NCBI RefSeq assembly: GCF_012848175.1
Contig: NZ_CP051651.1
Location: 434,001-498,000 of the forward strand
Origin: Xanthomonas campestris pv. badrii
GTDB lineage: Bacteria; Pseudomonadota; Gammaproteobacteria; Xanthomonadales; Xanthomonadaceae
Direction: 5' to 3'
DNA: 64,000 nucleotides
Numbering within the stretch: the stretch's first letter is position 1; each line of letters starts with the position of its first letter. Both the position numbers and the translations under genes were made by a program. Positions 7,882 to 16,776 of the stretch are shown here, one piece after another. The notes beneath the pieces were generated by a model that was not told where the DNA came from, searched no databases, and saw only the letters and a list, made by a program, of their open reading frames with translations.

Positions 7882-10770
7882 ATGCGCAGGCGTGAGTTCA
7901 TCAAAGGCAGCGTCTGCGCCTCGTCGCTGCTTGGCGTGCCGGCGTTGCTGCCAGGCGCGGCGAGCGCGGTCGCCACCCGCTCGGGCAGCGACGGCACGCC
8001 GTGTCCGGCGCCAGCGGGCACCGGTGACGGCGGCCAATGGCTGGACCTGGACCAAGGGTGGCGCTTCCATGCCGGCGATCTGCCCTTGCCGCGCCTGCTT
8101 GCGCAGGATGAGACCTACGACAACGCCAAGGCCGGCCGCGCCTGGGGTGCGGCGGCACCGGACTTCGACGACACCGGCTGGCGGCAGCTGCAAGTGCCGC
8201 ACGATTTTGTGGTGGAGCAGGCGGTGCGCGCCGACGCCAATATCGCGCAGGGCTATCGCCCGCGTGGCATTGCCTGGTACCGGCGCACGCTGCGGCTGGA
8301 CGAGTCCGCGCGCGGGCAGTCGGTGGAACTGCGTCTGGACGGCATCGCCAGCCATGCCACCGTGTGGGTCAACGGCATGCTGATGGCACGCAGCTGGAGC
8401 GGCTACACCGGCCTGGTCATCGACCTCACGCCGGTCGCGCGCTACGGCAATGCCTTGAACAGCATCGCCATCCGCGTCGATGCCGAGGCCATGGATGGCT
8501 GGTGGTACGAAGGCGGCGGCATCTACCGGCACACCTGGCTGGTGCTGCGTGCGCCCTTGCATATCGCCGGCGATGGTCTGGCAGCGGTGCCGCGCGAAGG
8601 GCCGGACGATATCTGGCAGGTGCCGGTGCAGCTGGAGCTGGCCAACAGCGGCGAACAGCCCGCCGATGCGTGGGTGGATGTGGCGCTGCACGACCCGAAG
8701 GGGGTTGTGGTGGCAGGCGGCCAGACGCAACTGCGCGTGGCTGCATTCGGCACCGCGCAGGCGGCCGTCGACGTGTCGGTGCCGCAGCCGCAGCGCTGGA
8801 GCGTGGATACACCGGTGTTGTATCGCGTGCAGGCCAGCGTGCGTGGCGCGGACGGCCGCAGCGACCGTGCCGCGTGCGACATCGGCTTTCGTAGCCTGCG
8901 CTTCGATGCCGACCGCGGCTTCTTCCTCAATGGCCGTGCGCTCAAGATCAAGGGCGTGTGTCTGCATCAGGACCATGCCGGCGTTGGCGTGGCGCTGCCC
9001 GATGCGCTGCATGTGTTTCGCCTGCAGCGCCTGAAATCGATGGGCTGCAATGCCATCCGCCTGCACCACGCGGTGGCGCCGGAATTGCTGCAGGCCTGCG
9101 ACCGGCTCGGCATGCTGGTGATGGCCGAGAACCGGCTGTTCAATCCTGCGCCGGAGTATCTGGCCTTGCTGCGCACCATGGTGCGGCGCCAGCGCAACCA
9201 TCCCAGTGTCTTCCTGTGGTCGCTGCTCAACGAAGAACCATTGCAGGGCACCGCCACCGGTTACGCGATCACGGCGCGCGCCGCCAGCGCGGTGCGTGCG
9301 CTCGACGACAGCCGCCCGATCACGGCCGGCATGAACGATGGCATGTTCGCCACCCGCGGCGCGGCCGACGTGGTGGACGTGCTCGGCTTCAACTATCGCC
9401 AGTACAACTATGACCGCGTGCATGCCGCGCGCCCACGCACGCCGATGTTGTCCAGCGAAGACACCAGCGCGTTCCAGACGCGTGGTGCATGGTTCACCGA
9501 CCCGGACGCGCACGTAGTGGCCGAAGACGACAGCCTGGCTGCGGACTGGGGCAATACCCATCGCCGCGCCTGGCAGCTGATTGCCGAACGCCCGTTCGTC
9601 GCCGGCAGTTTCGTGTGGACCGGCTTCGACTACCGCGGCGAACCCACGCCGTTCGAGTGGCCGTCGGTGGGGTCGTTCTTCGGCATCATGGACCAGTGCG
9701 GATTCGCCAAGGGTGCCTATTGGTTGCGTCGTGCGTTGTGGATCGACGATGCGCCGGTATTGCACCTGTTGCCGCACTGGAACTGGCCCGGCCGCGAAGG
9801 CCGGCCGATCAAGGTGATGGCGTTCTGCAATGCCGCGCAGGTGGAGTTGTGGCTCAACGGCCGCTCGCTGGGGAAACAGGCGGTGGATCGCGCGCAGATG
9901 AATCAGTGGCAGGTGGACTACGCGCCAGGCGTGCTCGAAGCGGTGGCCTGGCGCGACGGCCGCGCGGTGGCGCGTACGCGGGTGGAAACCACCGGCGCGC
10001 CGGTGGCGCTGCGGCTCACGCCCGACCGCCGCCAGCTACGCGGCGATGGCCGCGATGCGCAACCGGTGACCCTGGAGGCGCTGGACGCGCAGGGCCGCCA
10101 CGTGCCCGATTGCAATGCGTTGCTGACGCTGCAGATCAGCGGTGGCCGCCTGCTGGGTGTGGGCAATGGCGACCCGAATGCGCACGCCGCCGATCAGGGC
10201 ACGCACGTGGCCTTGTTCAACGGGCTGGCGCAGGCGATCGTGCAGGCCGGGCGCGGCGCGGGCGTACTGCGGCTGCAGGCGCGCAGCGCAGGCTTGCGCG
10301 ATGCGGTGGTCGAGATCGCGTGCGTGGCAGGGCCGCCGCCAGCCGCGGTGCCGATCGTGGCGCCGGTGATGGTGGTCGAAAGCTGGCGCCACACCGCCGC
10401 CTTCGCGCAGCCGCCGGCGCCGGATCTCTCGCGCCGCCCCAACGACAACAACAGCTGGAGCAACACGTTGCCAGGCACGCTGGAAACCGCGCCCGAACGC
10501 GCCGGCTACGTGTTGTACCGCACCCAGTTCACACCGTGGCAAGGCGTGCAGACCCACGGCGGCCTGCTCGATCTGGGGCGCCTCAGCGGGCCGGCGCAGG
10601 TGTTTCTGGATGGCCGTGCGGTTGCCCAGGCAGCGGCAGGCACCCCGATCACCATAGCGCTTGCGCCGGCCGCCGGCGCCCGCACGCTGGCCGTCATTGT
10701 GCAGGTCACCGCCGATCAGCCGTTCGGATTCCACGACGTCGTCACCGTGCACTACCGGGACTGCCCATGA
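7882..10770 (+). CDS. GH2 family glycosidase (probable exported beta-galactosidase)
   Basis: This 962-residue enzyme has the GH2 domain order: jelly-roll N-domain (PHDFVVEQAV, GIAWYRRTL), Ig-like domain, TIM barrel from about residue 340, then C-terminal Ig-like domains including a DUF4982-like stretch. The acid/base is Glu451 in LWSLLNEEP and the likely nucleophile is Glu526 in LSSEDTSAF. The N-terminus MRRREFIKGS followed by a hydrophobic run looks like a twin-arginine signal, so the enzyme would reach the periplasm folded. The ATG at 7882 is preferred over 7738 because it places that signal at the start. Its stop overlaps the start of the GH89 gene by 4 bases. GH2 also contains beta-mannosidases and beta-glucuronidases; beta-galactosidase is the best guess. 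Confidence 0.82.
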   Translation: MRRREFIKGSVCASSLLGVPALLPGAASAVATRSGSDGTPCPAPAGTGDGGQWLDLDQGWRFHAGDLPLPRLLAQDETYDNAKAGRAWGAAAPDFDDTGWRQLQVPHDFVVEQAVRADANIAQGYRPRGIAWYRRTLRLDESARGQSVELRLDGIASHATVWVNGMLMARSWSGYTGLVIDLTPVARYGNALNSIAIRVDAEAMDGWWYEGGGIYRHTWLVLRAPLHIAGDGLAAVPREGPDDIWQVPVQLELANSGEQPADAWVDVALHDPKGVVVAGGQTQLRVAAFGTAQAAVDVSVPQPQRWSVDTPVLYRVQASVRGADGRSDRAACDIGFRSLRFDADRGFFLNGRALKIKGVCLHQDHAGVGVALPDALHVFRLQRLKSMGCNAIRLHHAVAPELLQACDRLGMLVMAENRLFNPAPEYLALLRTMVRRQRNHPSVFLWSLLNEEPLQGTATGYAITARAASAVRALDDSRPITAGMNDGMFATRGAADVVDVLGFNYRQYNYDRVHAARPRTPMLSSEDTSAFQTRGAWFTDPDAHVVAEDDSLAADWGNTHRRAWQLIAERPFVAGSFVWTGFDYRGEPTPFEWPSVGSFFGIMDQCGFAKGAYWLRRALWIDDAPVLHLLPHWNWPGREGRPIKVMAFCNAAQVELWLNGRSLGKQAVDRAQMNQWQVDYAPGVLEAVAWRDGRAVARTRVETTGAPVALRLTPDRRQLRGDGRDAQPVTLEALDAQGRHVPDCNALLTLQISGGRLLGVGNGDPNAHAADQGTHVALFNGLAQAIVQAGRGAGVLRLQARSAGLRDAVVEIACVAGPPPAAVPIVAPVMVVESWRHTAAFAQPPAPDLSRRPNDNNSWSNTLPGTLETAPERAGYVLYRTQFTPWQGVQTHGGLLDLGRLSGPAQVFLDGRAVAQAAAGTPITIALAPAAGARTLAVIVQVTADQPFGFHDVVTVHYRDCP

Positions 10771-13202
10771 TTGCCTCATCGTTCTTACCCTCGTCGTCCG
10801 CGCGGCGATTTGCCGGCGCAGTGCTGAGCGCGCTGCTCGCACTTCCGTACAGCGTGCTGGCCGCACCGCCCGCACAAGCGGTGGTGCAACGTTTGATCGG
10901 CGCGCGCGCCGCGCAGTTCGAGATGCGCGTGGCGCCGCGCGGCGACGGTGCGGACTGGTACCGCATCGACGCCGGCGGCGACACGGTGCGCATTGCCGGC
11001 TCCTCGCAAGTGGCATTGGCGCGTGGCGCCTATGCCTATCTCGGCCAGGCCGGCGCGGCCTCGATGAGTTGGGAAGGCGACCGCGTCGCGCTGCCGGTGC
11101 AATGGCCGGCCTACCGCAGCGGCCAGGTGCGTACGCCGTTTGCCCATCGCGCCTATCTCAACACCTGTACCTATGGCTACACCACGCCGTTCTGGGATTG
11201 GCCGCGCTGGCAGCGCGAGATCGACTGGATGGCGTTGCACGGCATCGACATGCCGCTGGCGATGGAAGGGCAGGAGGCGATCTGGCAGGCGCTCTGGCGC
11301 GAGTTCGATGTGGGCGATGACGCATTGGCGGACTACTTCTCCGGCCCGGCCTTCACCCCATGGCAGCGCATGGGCAATATCGAAGGCTATCGCGCGCCGC
11401 TGCCGCAGCAATGGATCGACAGCAAGCGCGTGCTGCAGACGCAGATCCTTGCGCGCATGCGCGAACTGGGCATGCAGCCGGTGTTGCCGGCATTTGCCGG
11501 TTACGTGCCCAAGGCATTCGCGCAGGCGCATCCGAACGCACGCATCTACCGCATGCGCGCCTGGGAAGGCTTCCACGAAACCTATTGGCTGGATCCGCGC
11601 GACCCCTTGTTCGCCAAGGTCGCACGCCGCTTCCTTGAGCTGTACACGCAGACCTACGGCGCAGGCGCGTTCTACCTGGCCGATGCCTTCAACGAAATGC
11701 TGCCGCCCGTGGCCGACGACGGCAGCGACGTGGCCGCCGCCACGTACGGCGACAGCATCGCCAACTCCGACGCCGCACGTGCCAAGGCCGTGCCGGCGGC
11801 GCAACGCGATGCGCGCCTGGCCGAGTACGGGCAGGCCTTGTATCGCTCCATCGCGCAGGTCAATCCGCAGGCCACCTGGGTGATGCAGGGCTGGCTGTTC
11901 GGCGCCGACCGCGAGTTCTGGCAACCGCAGGCGATCGCCGCGTTTCTGGGCAAGGTGCCCGATGCGCGCTTGATGGTGCTGGACATCGGCAACGACCGGT
12001 ATCCCGGCACCTGGAAGGCCTCGCAGGCCTTCGACGACAAACAGTGGATCTACGGCTACGTGCATAACTACGGTGCCAGCAATCCGCTGTACGGTGACTT
12101 CGCATTTTATCGACAGGATCTGCAGGCCTTGCTTGCCGATCCGGACAAACGCAATCTGAGCGGGTTTGGCGTGTTCCCCGAGGGCCTGCACAGCAACTCG
12201 GTGGTCTACGAATACCTGTACGCGCTGGCTTGGGAAGGGCCGCAGCACTCCTGGTCGCAGTGGCTCACGCAGTACACGCGTGCGCGCTACGGCCACAGCG
12301 ATGCGGCATTGCTGCAGGCCTGGTCGGATCTGGAGGCGGGCATCTATCAGACCCGGTACTGGTCGCCGCGCTGGTGGAACAAACGCGCCGGGGCGTATCT
12401 GCTGTTCAAGCGGCCGACGGCCGACATCGCCGGCTTCGACGATCGCCCCGGCGATCCGCAGCGCCTGCGCCGCGCGATCGACGCGTTGTTGCAGCAAGCA
12501 GGCCGCTATGCCGATGCGCCGCTCTACCGCTACGACCTGATCGAAGACGCCCGGCATTACCTGAGCCTGCACGCCGACCGCCAATTGCAGGCGGTGGTGC
12601 AGGCCTATACGGCAGGGGATCTCGCACGGGGCGATGCGATATTGGCGCGCACGACACGATTGGTGCAAGGGCTCGATGCATTGGTCGGAGGCCAACACGA
12701 AACCCTGGCCGACTGGACCGGCCAGGCGGCGGCCGCAGCAGGCGATGATGCCGCATTGCGTCGCGCCTATGTCGGCAATGCGCGTGCGCAGGTCAGCGTC
12801 TGGGGCGGCGACGGCAATCTCGCCGATTACGCGTCCAAGGCGTGGCAGGGCATGTACGCGGATTTCTATCTGCAGCGCTGGACGCGCTTTCTCGGCGCAT
12901 ACCGCGCCGCACGCAAGGCGGGCACAACGTTCGACGCAGCGGCAGTCAACGCGCAGCTTGCCGCGTGGGAGCGCCAATGGGCCGCGCAGGACGCGCTGCC
13001 GAAGCGACAGCCACCCCGCGACCCACTGACCTTGCTGCGCAGCTTGATGGCGCAGGTGGATGCGCATGATGGTTTGCAACGTGCCATGCAACGCAATGTG
13101 CAAGGCAGTACGCACAGTGCAACGCAAGGCATTGCCCAAGGCGACGTGCACGGCATCGCGCACGGTGCCATTCGCGGCACCACGCAAGGTACTGCCCAAT
13201 GA
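10767..13202 (+). CDS. GH89 alpha-N-acetylglucosaminidase (NAGLU family)
   Basis: This 811-residue protein is a homologue of human NAGLU, which removes terminal alpha-linked GlcNAc. A signal peptide ends near residue 33 (YSVLA|APP). The NAGLU fingerprint YLNTCTYGYTTPFWDWPR is at about residues 129-146, followed by IDWMALHGIDMPLA. Both catalytic glutamates are recognisable: Glu310 in ADAFNEMLPP and Glu472 in FPEGLHSN. It overlaps the GH2 stop by 4 bases, so the two are co-translated. The last 44 or so residues are a low-complexity tail rich in QG and HG repeats that is not part of the family fold. Periplasmic location is expected, so that released GlcNAc can be taken up by NagP. Confidence 0.9.
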   Translation: MIASSFLPSSSARRFAGAVLSALLALPYSVLAAPPAQAVVQRLIGARAAQFEMRVAPRGDGADWYRIDAGGDTVRIAGSSQVALARGAYAYLGQAGAASMSWEGDRVALPVQWPAYRSGQVRTPFAHRAYLNTCTYGYTTPFWDWPRWQREIDWMALHGIDMPLAMEGQEAIWQALWREFDVGDDALADYFSGPAFTPWQRMGNIEGYRAPLPQQWIDSKRVLQTQILARMRELGMQPVLPAFAGYVPKAFAQAHPNARIYRMRAWEGFHETYWLDPRDPLFAKVARRFLELYTQTYGAGAFYLADAFNEMLPPVADDGSDVAAATYGDSIANSDAARAKAVPAAQRDARLAEYGQALYRSIAQVNPQATWVMQGWLFGADREFWQPQAIAAFLGKVPDARLMVLDIGNDRYPGTWKASQAFDDKQWIYGYVHNYGASNPLYGDFAFYRQDLQALLADPDKRNLSGFGVFPEGLHSNSVVYEYLYALAWEGPQHSWSQWLTQYTRARYGHSDAALLQAWSDLEAGIYQTRYWSPRWWNKRAGAYLLFKRPTADIAGFDDRPGDPQRLRRAIDALLQQAGRYADAPLYRYDLIEDARHYLSLHADRQLQAVVQAYTAGDLARGDAILARTTRLVQGLDALVGGQHETLADWTGQAAAAAGDDAALRRAYVGNARAQVSVWGGDGNLADYASKAWQGMYADFYLQRWTRFLGAYRAARKAGTTFDAAAVNAQLAAWERQWAAQDALPKRQPPRDPLTLLRSLMAQVDAHDGLQRAMQRNVQGSTHSATQGIAQGDVHGIAHGAIRGTTQGTAQ

Positions 13203-13323
13203 GCAGATGCATATCGCACATCGTGGCCCGACATGAGCGCTTCCGCACCGATGCAATGACGCTCGTCACGGGCAGCACGTCTGCAGGCCGGCTCCACCTG
13301 CAGTCGCTTGGCAAGGAACTGCA

Positions 13324-14490
13324 ATGAGCGCACAAACACTCCCTGCTGCAGCTGGCACTGCAACCGCAGCACCCAGGCGCGAACGCTTCCTGTCGCTGGA
13401 CGTCTTCCGCGGCTTGACCATCTTCCTGATGATCCTGGTCAATACCGCAGGGCCCGGCGCGCAGCCATATGCGCAGCTGACCCACGCGGGGTGGTTCGGC
13501 TTCACGCTTGCCGATCTGGTGTTTCCCTCGTTCCTGTTCGCCGTCGGCAGCGCGATGAGTTTTGCGCTGGCAACCGATACGCCGCATCGGCAGTTTCTCG
13601 GCCGCGTGGGCAAGCGCGCCGCGCTGATCTTCCTATGCGGTGTGCTGATGTACTGGTTTCCGTTTGTGCATCCGCAGCCCGGCGGTGGATGGGCGTTCAC
13701 TACGGTCGACCAACTCCGCCTGACCGGCGTGCTGCAGCGGATCGGCCTGTGCTATCTGCTTGCAGCGCTGCTGGTGCGCTATCTGCCGCCACGCGCTATC
13801 GCGCCGGTTTGCGTCGCGCTGCTGCTGGGCTACTGGGCGTTGCTGTACGTCTTTGGCCAGCCCGGCGCGGAGCTGAGCAAGACCGGCAACGCCGGCACCC
13901 GGCTGGATCTGTGGCTGTACGGGCGCGCGCACTTGTACCGCAAAGACGACGGCTTCGACCCCGAGGGCCTGCTCGGCACGCTGCCGGCCACCGTCAACGT
14001 GCTGGCGGGCTATCTGACCGGGCGCTTCCTGCAGCGCCGCGGCAAGACCGGCGCTGCCACGGGCATGCTGTTGTTGGCCGGCGCCGGCCTGGTGCTGCTC
14101 GCGCTGCTGTGGAATCCCGTCTGGCCGCTGTCGAAAAAGCTCTGGAGCGGATCGTTCGTCGCCTGCACCGTGGGCCTGGACCTGCTGGCGCTGGGCGCGC
14201 TGGTGTACCTGCTGGAGTTGCGCGGCTGGGCCGGCGGGAGCGGCTTTTTCACCGTGCTGGGGCGCAACCCGCTGGCGATCTACCTGTTCTCCGAACTGTT
14301 CGTGGTGGTGCTGCGGCTGCTCCCGGCCGGCGGCTCCGGCCTGGACCTGTACGCCTGGGTCGGTATTGGCGTGTTCCAGGCCGTTGCGCCGGGCCCGCTC
14401 GGCTCGCTGCTGTGCGCGCTGAGCTACACGCTGCTGTGCTGGGTGGTGGGCTGGTGGATGGATCGGCGGCGCTGGTACCTGCGGCTGTGA
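13324..14490 (+). CDS. HGSNAT/DUF5009-type transmembrane acetyltransferase
   Basis: This 388-residue polytopic inner-membrane protein opens with RFLSLDVFRGLTIFLMIL and TLADLVFPSFLFAVG, the signature of heparan-alpha-glucosaminide N-acetyltransferase-like proteins. His54 (QLTHAGW) aligns with the active-site His of human HGSNAT, which moves acetyl groups from cytosolic acetyl-CoA to alpha-glucosamine on the far side of the membrane. About ten hydrophobic segments are visible. An AAGGA lies 6 bases before the ATG. Standing directly after a NAGLU homologue, it could acetylate periplasmic alpha-GlcN ends so that GH89 can cut them. That function is inferred; bacterial relatives are mostly uncharacterised. 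Confidence 0.8.
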   Translation: MSAQTLPAAAGTATAAPRRERFLSLDVFRGLTIFLMILVNTAGPGAQPYAQLTHAGWFGFTLADLVFPSFLFAVGSAMSFALATDTPHRQFLGRVGKRAALIFLCGVLMYWFPFVHPQPGGGWAFTTVDQLRLTGVLQRIGLCYLLAALLVRYLPPRAIAPVCVALLLGYWALLYVFGQPGAELSKTGNAGTRLDLWLYGRAHLYRKDDGFDPEGLLGTLPATVNVLAGYLTGRFLQRRGKTGAATGMLLLAGAGLVLLALLWNPVWPLSKKLWSGSFVACTVGLDLLALGALVYLLELRGWAGGSGFFTVLGRNPLAIYLFSELFVVVLRLLPAGGSGLDLYAWVGIGVFQAVAPGPLGSLLCALSYTLLCWVVGWWMDRRRWYLRL

Positions 14491-14596
14491 TTGCCCGGCC
14501 CCGTCGTCAGTGGCGCAGCCCCCGGGGCGTGGACGGTACCGCGTCGTCTTGATCGTCGGCATGCACCCGCGCCCGCAGCTAATGCGCTGCGGGCAA

Positions 14597-14636
14597 ATTG
14601 GTACTATATTGGACCTAACGAATCCAAGTCGGTCCA
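14597..14636. promoter_or_regulatory. Candidate NagQ autoregulatory region
   Basis: The stretch starts with ATTGGTA (14597-14603), matching the dre-like site at 4750. It continues with an inverted repeat TGGACC (14610-14615) and GGTCCA (14631-14636) just before the ribosome site AGAGGA of nagQ. GntR/UTRA genes are often autoregulated from such positions. No spacing rule is fully satisfied, so this is tentative. Confidence 0.35.
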
Positions 14637-14647
14637 GAGGACAGGCA

Positions 14648-15415
14648 ATGGCCAGACCGAAAACCGAAGCCAAGGCGGACGCCGATCCCCGGATGGACGC
14701 GTTGGCGCTGGATGCCTCCGCGCCAACGCCACTGTATCTGCAATTGGCCAGCAAGCTGGACGAGCAGATCCGCCAGGCGCAGTGGAAGGCCGGCGAAGCG
14801 CTGCCGGCCGAGCGCCAGCTGTGCGAGCGCCTGCAGATCTCGCGGGTGACCCTGCGCCAGGCGGTGGATGTGCTGGTCGAGCAAGGCCTGGTGTCGCGCC
14901 GGCAGGGCGCTGGCACCTTCGTCACCACCCAGATCCAGCATCAACTCAGCGGCCTCACCAGCTTCAGCGAGACGCTGCGCATCAAGGGCTACGAGCCCGG
15001 CACGCGCTGGCTGGAGCGGCGGCTGCGCCCGGCCCATGGCGAAGAGATTTTGCGGCTGGGCCTGTCCCCGGACGCATCGGTGGCCTCGCTGACGCGTCTG
15101 CGCAGCGCCGACGACCGGGTGATGGCCTACGAACATGCCGTGCTGCCGCAGCGCATCGTGGCAGACCCGGAGCTGATCGGCGATTCGCTGTATAGCTATC
15201 TGGACGCGCAGGGCACACCGGTGGTGCGCGCACTGCAGTATTTCCGCGCGATCAACCTGCCGGCGCGGCTGGCCGAACACCTGCGCATGAAGACCGGCGA
15301 GGCGATCCTGCACGTGGTGCGCGTGGGCTACGCCCGCGACGGCAGCGCGATCGAATTGACCGACACCTATTGCCACAACGACTTCTACGACTTCGTCGCC
15401 GAACTGCGCCGCTGA
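14648..15415 (+). CDS. nagQ: GntR/HutC-family transcriptional regulator NagQ
   Basis: This 255-residue cytoplasmic regulator has a GntR winged helix at about residues 25-95 (PLYLQLASKLDEQI, GEALPAERQLCERL, ISRVTLRQAVDVLVEQG) and a C-terminal UTRA ligand domain (LTSFSETLRIKGYEPGT). This is the DasR/NagR(YvoA) class, which senses phosphorylated amino sugars. The ATG at 14648 has AGAGGA six bases upstream; the frame is open further upstream, but that start has no support. In Xanthomonas campestris a GntR-type NagQ and a LacI-type NagR are known to control the GlcNAc genes. The name is given on family and context (next to nagP, nagR, nagB-II, nagA). Confidence 0.85.
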   Translation: MARPKTEAKADADPRMDALALDASAPTPLYLQLASKLDEQIRQAQWKAGEALPAERQLCERLQISRVTLRQAVDVLVEQGLVSRRQGAGTFVTTQIQHQLSGLTSFSETLRIKGYEPGTRWLERRLRPAHGEEILRLGLSPDASVASLTRLRSADDRVMAYEHAVLPQRIVADPELIGDSLYSYLDAQGTPVVRALQYFRAINLPARLAEHLRMKTGEAILHVVRVGYARDGSAIELTDTYCHNDFYDFVAELRR

Positions 15416-15458
15416 CGCCAACGGCCTCCCCCACGACAACCTCAGAGCCAGCCGATCC

Positions 15459-16736
15459 ATGACCACTGCCAGGCCCGCAAATCCCGTTGTCTCGATCGCC
15501 ATCGTCGGCGTGCTGTTCTTCATCATCGGCTTTTTCACCTGGATCAACGGGCCGCTGATCACCTTCGTGCGGCTGGCGTTCGATCTCAACGAGGTCAACG
15601 CCTTCCTGGTGCTGATGGTGTTCTACCTGTCGTACTTCTTCCTGGCGCTGCCGGCGTCGTGGATCCTCAAGCGCACCGGCATGAAGAAGGGTTTGGCGCT
15701 GAGCCTGGTGGTGATGGCGGTGGGCGCGGCCGGCTTTGGCCAGTTCGCCACCCAGCGCTGGTATCCGGGCGCCTTGGGCGGGCTGTTCGTGATCGGCAGC
15801 GGCCTGGCCTTGCTGCAGACCGCGATCAACCCGTACATCAGCATCCTCGGGCCGATCGAAAGCGCCGCGCGCCGCATCGCCTTGATGGGCATCTGCAACA
15901 AGATCGCCGGCATCCTGGCCCCGATCCTGATCGGCTCGCTGGTGCTGCACGGCATCGGCGACCTGTCCGCGCAGGTGGCCAGCGCCGATGCCGCGACCAA
16001 GCAAACCTTGCTCACCGCGTTTGCCGCCAAGATCCACGCACCGTATCTGGTGATGTCCGGCGTGCTGCTGCTGCTGGCCATCGGCGTGCTGTTCTCGCCA
16101 CTGCCCGAGCTGCAGGCGTCCGAGGCCAATGCAACGCCAGGCGCCAAGACCGGCGTGCAGAAGCACAGCATCTTCCAGTTTCCGCATCTGTGGCTGGGCG
16201 TGCTGTGCCTGTTCGTCTATGTGGGCGTGGAAGTGATGGCAGGCGACGCCATCGGCACCTACGGGCATGGCTTCAACCTGCCGCTGGACAGCACCAAGCT
16301 GTTCACCTCCTACACGCTGGGCGCGATGCTGCTGGGCTACATCGCCGGCCTGGCGCTGATCCCCACTGTCATTTCGCAGGCGCGCTACCTGAGCGTGTCG
16401 GCGCTGCTGGGTGTGCTGTTCTCGCTGGGCGCATTGTTCACCCATGGCTACGTGTCGGTGGGCTTCGTCGCCGCGCTCGGCTTTGCCAACGCGATGATGT
16501 GGCCGGCGATCTTCCCGCTGGCCATCCGCGGGCTCGGCCGCTTCACCGAAATCGGCTCGGCGTTGCTGGTCATGGGCATTGCCGGCGGCGCGATCATTCC
16601 GCAGCTGTTCGCCATTCTCAAACAGCATTACGACTTCCAGGTCGTGTTCGCTGCGCTGATGGTGCCGTGCTATCTGTACATCCTGTTCTATTCGCTGCGC
16701 GGTCACCGCGTGGGCCTGCCGGCCCAGGCCAAGTGA
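15459..16736 (+). CDS. nagP: MFS N-acetylglucosamine transporter NagP
   Basis: This 425-residue protein with 12 predicted membrane helices belongs to the FucP-like branch of the major facilitator superfamily. Family marks include FFIIGFFTWINGPLI near the N-terminus and GGAIIPQLFAIL near residue 375. It would carry GlcNAc across the inner membrane without phosphorylation, which is why a separate GlcNAc kinase is needed in the cell. It is co-directional with nagQ (43-base gap) and nagR (10-base gap), suggesting one transcript. Confidence 0.87.
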   Translation: MTTARPANPVVSIAIVGVLFFIIGFFTWINGPLITFVRLAFDLNEVNAFLVLMVFYLSYFFLALPASWILKRTGMKKGLALSLVVMAVGAAGFGQFATQRWYPGALGGLFVIGSGLALLQTAINPYISILGPIESAARRIALMGICNKIAGILAPILIGSLVLHGIGDLSAQVASADAATKQTLLTAFAAKIHAPYLVMSGVLLLLAIGVLFSPLPELQASEANATPGAKTGVQKHSIFQFPHLWLGVLCLFVYVGVEVMAGDAIGTYGHGFNLPLDSTKLFTSYTLGAMLLGYIAGLALIPTVISQARYLSVSALLGVLFSLGALFTHGYVSVGFVAALGFANAMMWPAIFPLAIRGLGRFTEIGSALLVMGIAGGAIIPQLFAILKQHYDFQVVFAALMVPCYLYILFYSLRGHRVGLPAQAK

Positions 16737-16776
16737 ACCCGCCAGCATGATGCGTTCCGACGAACAAGGCACACCC

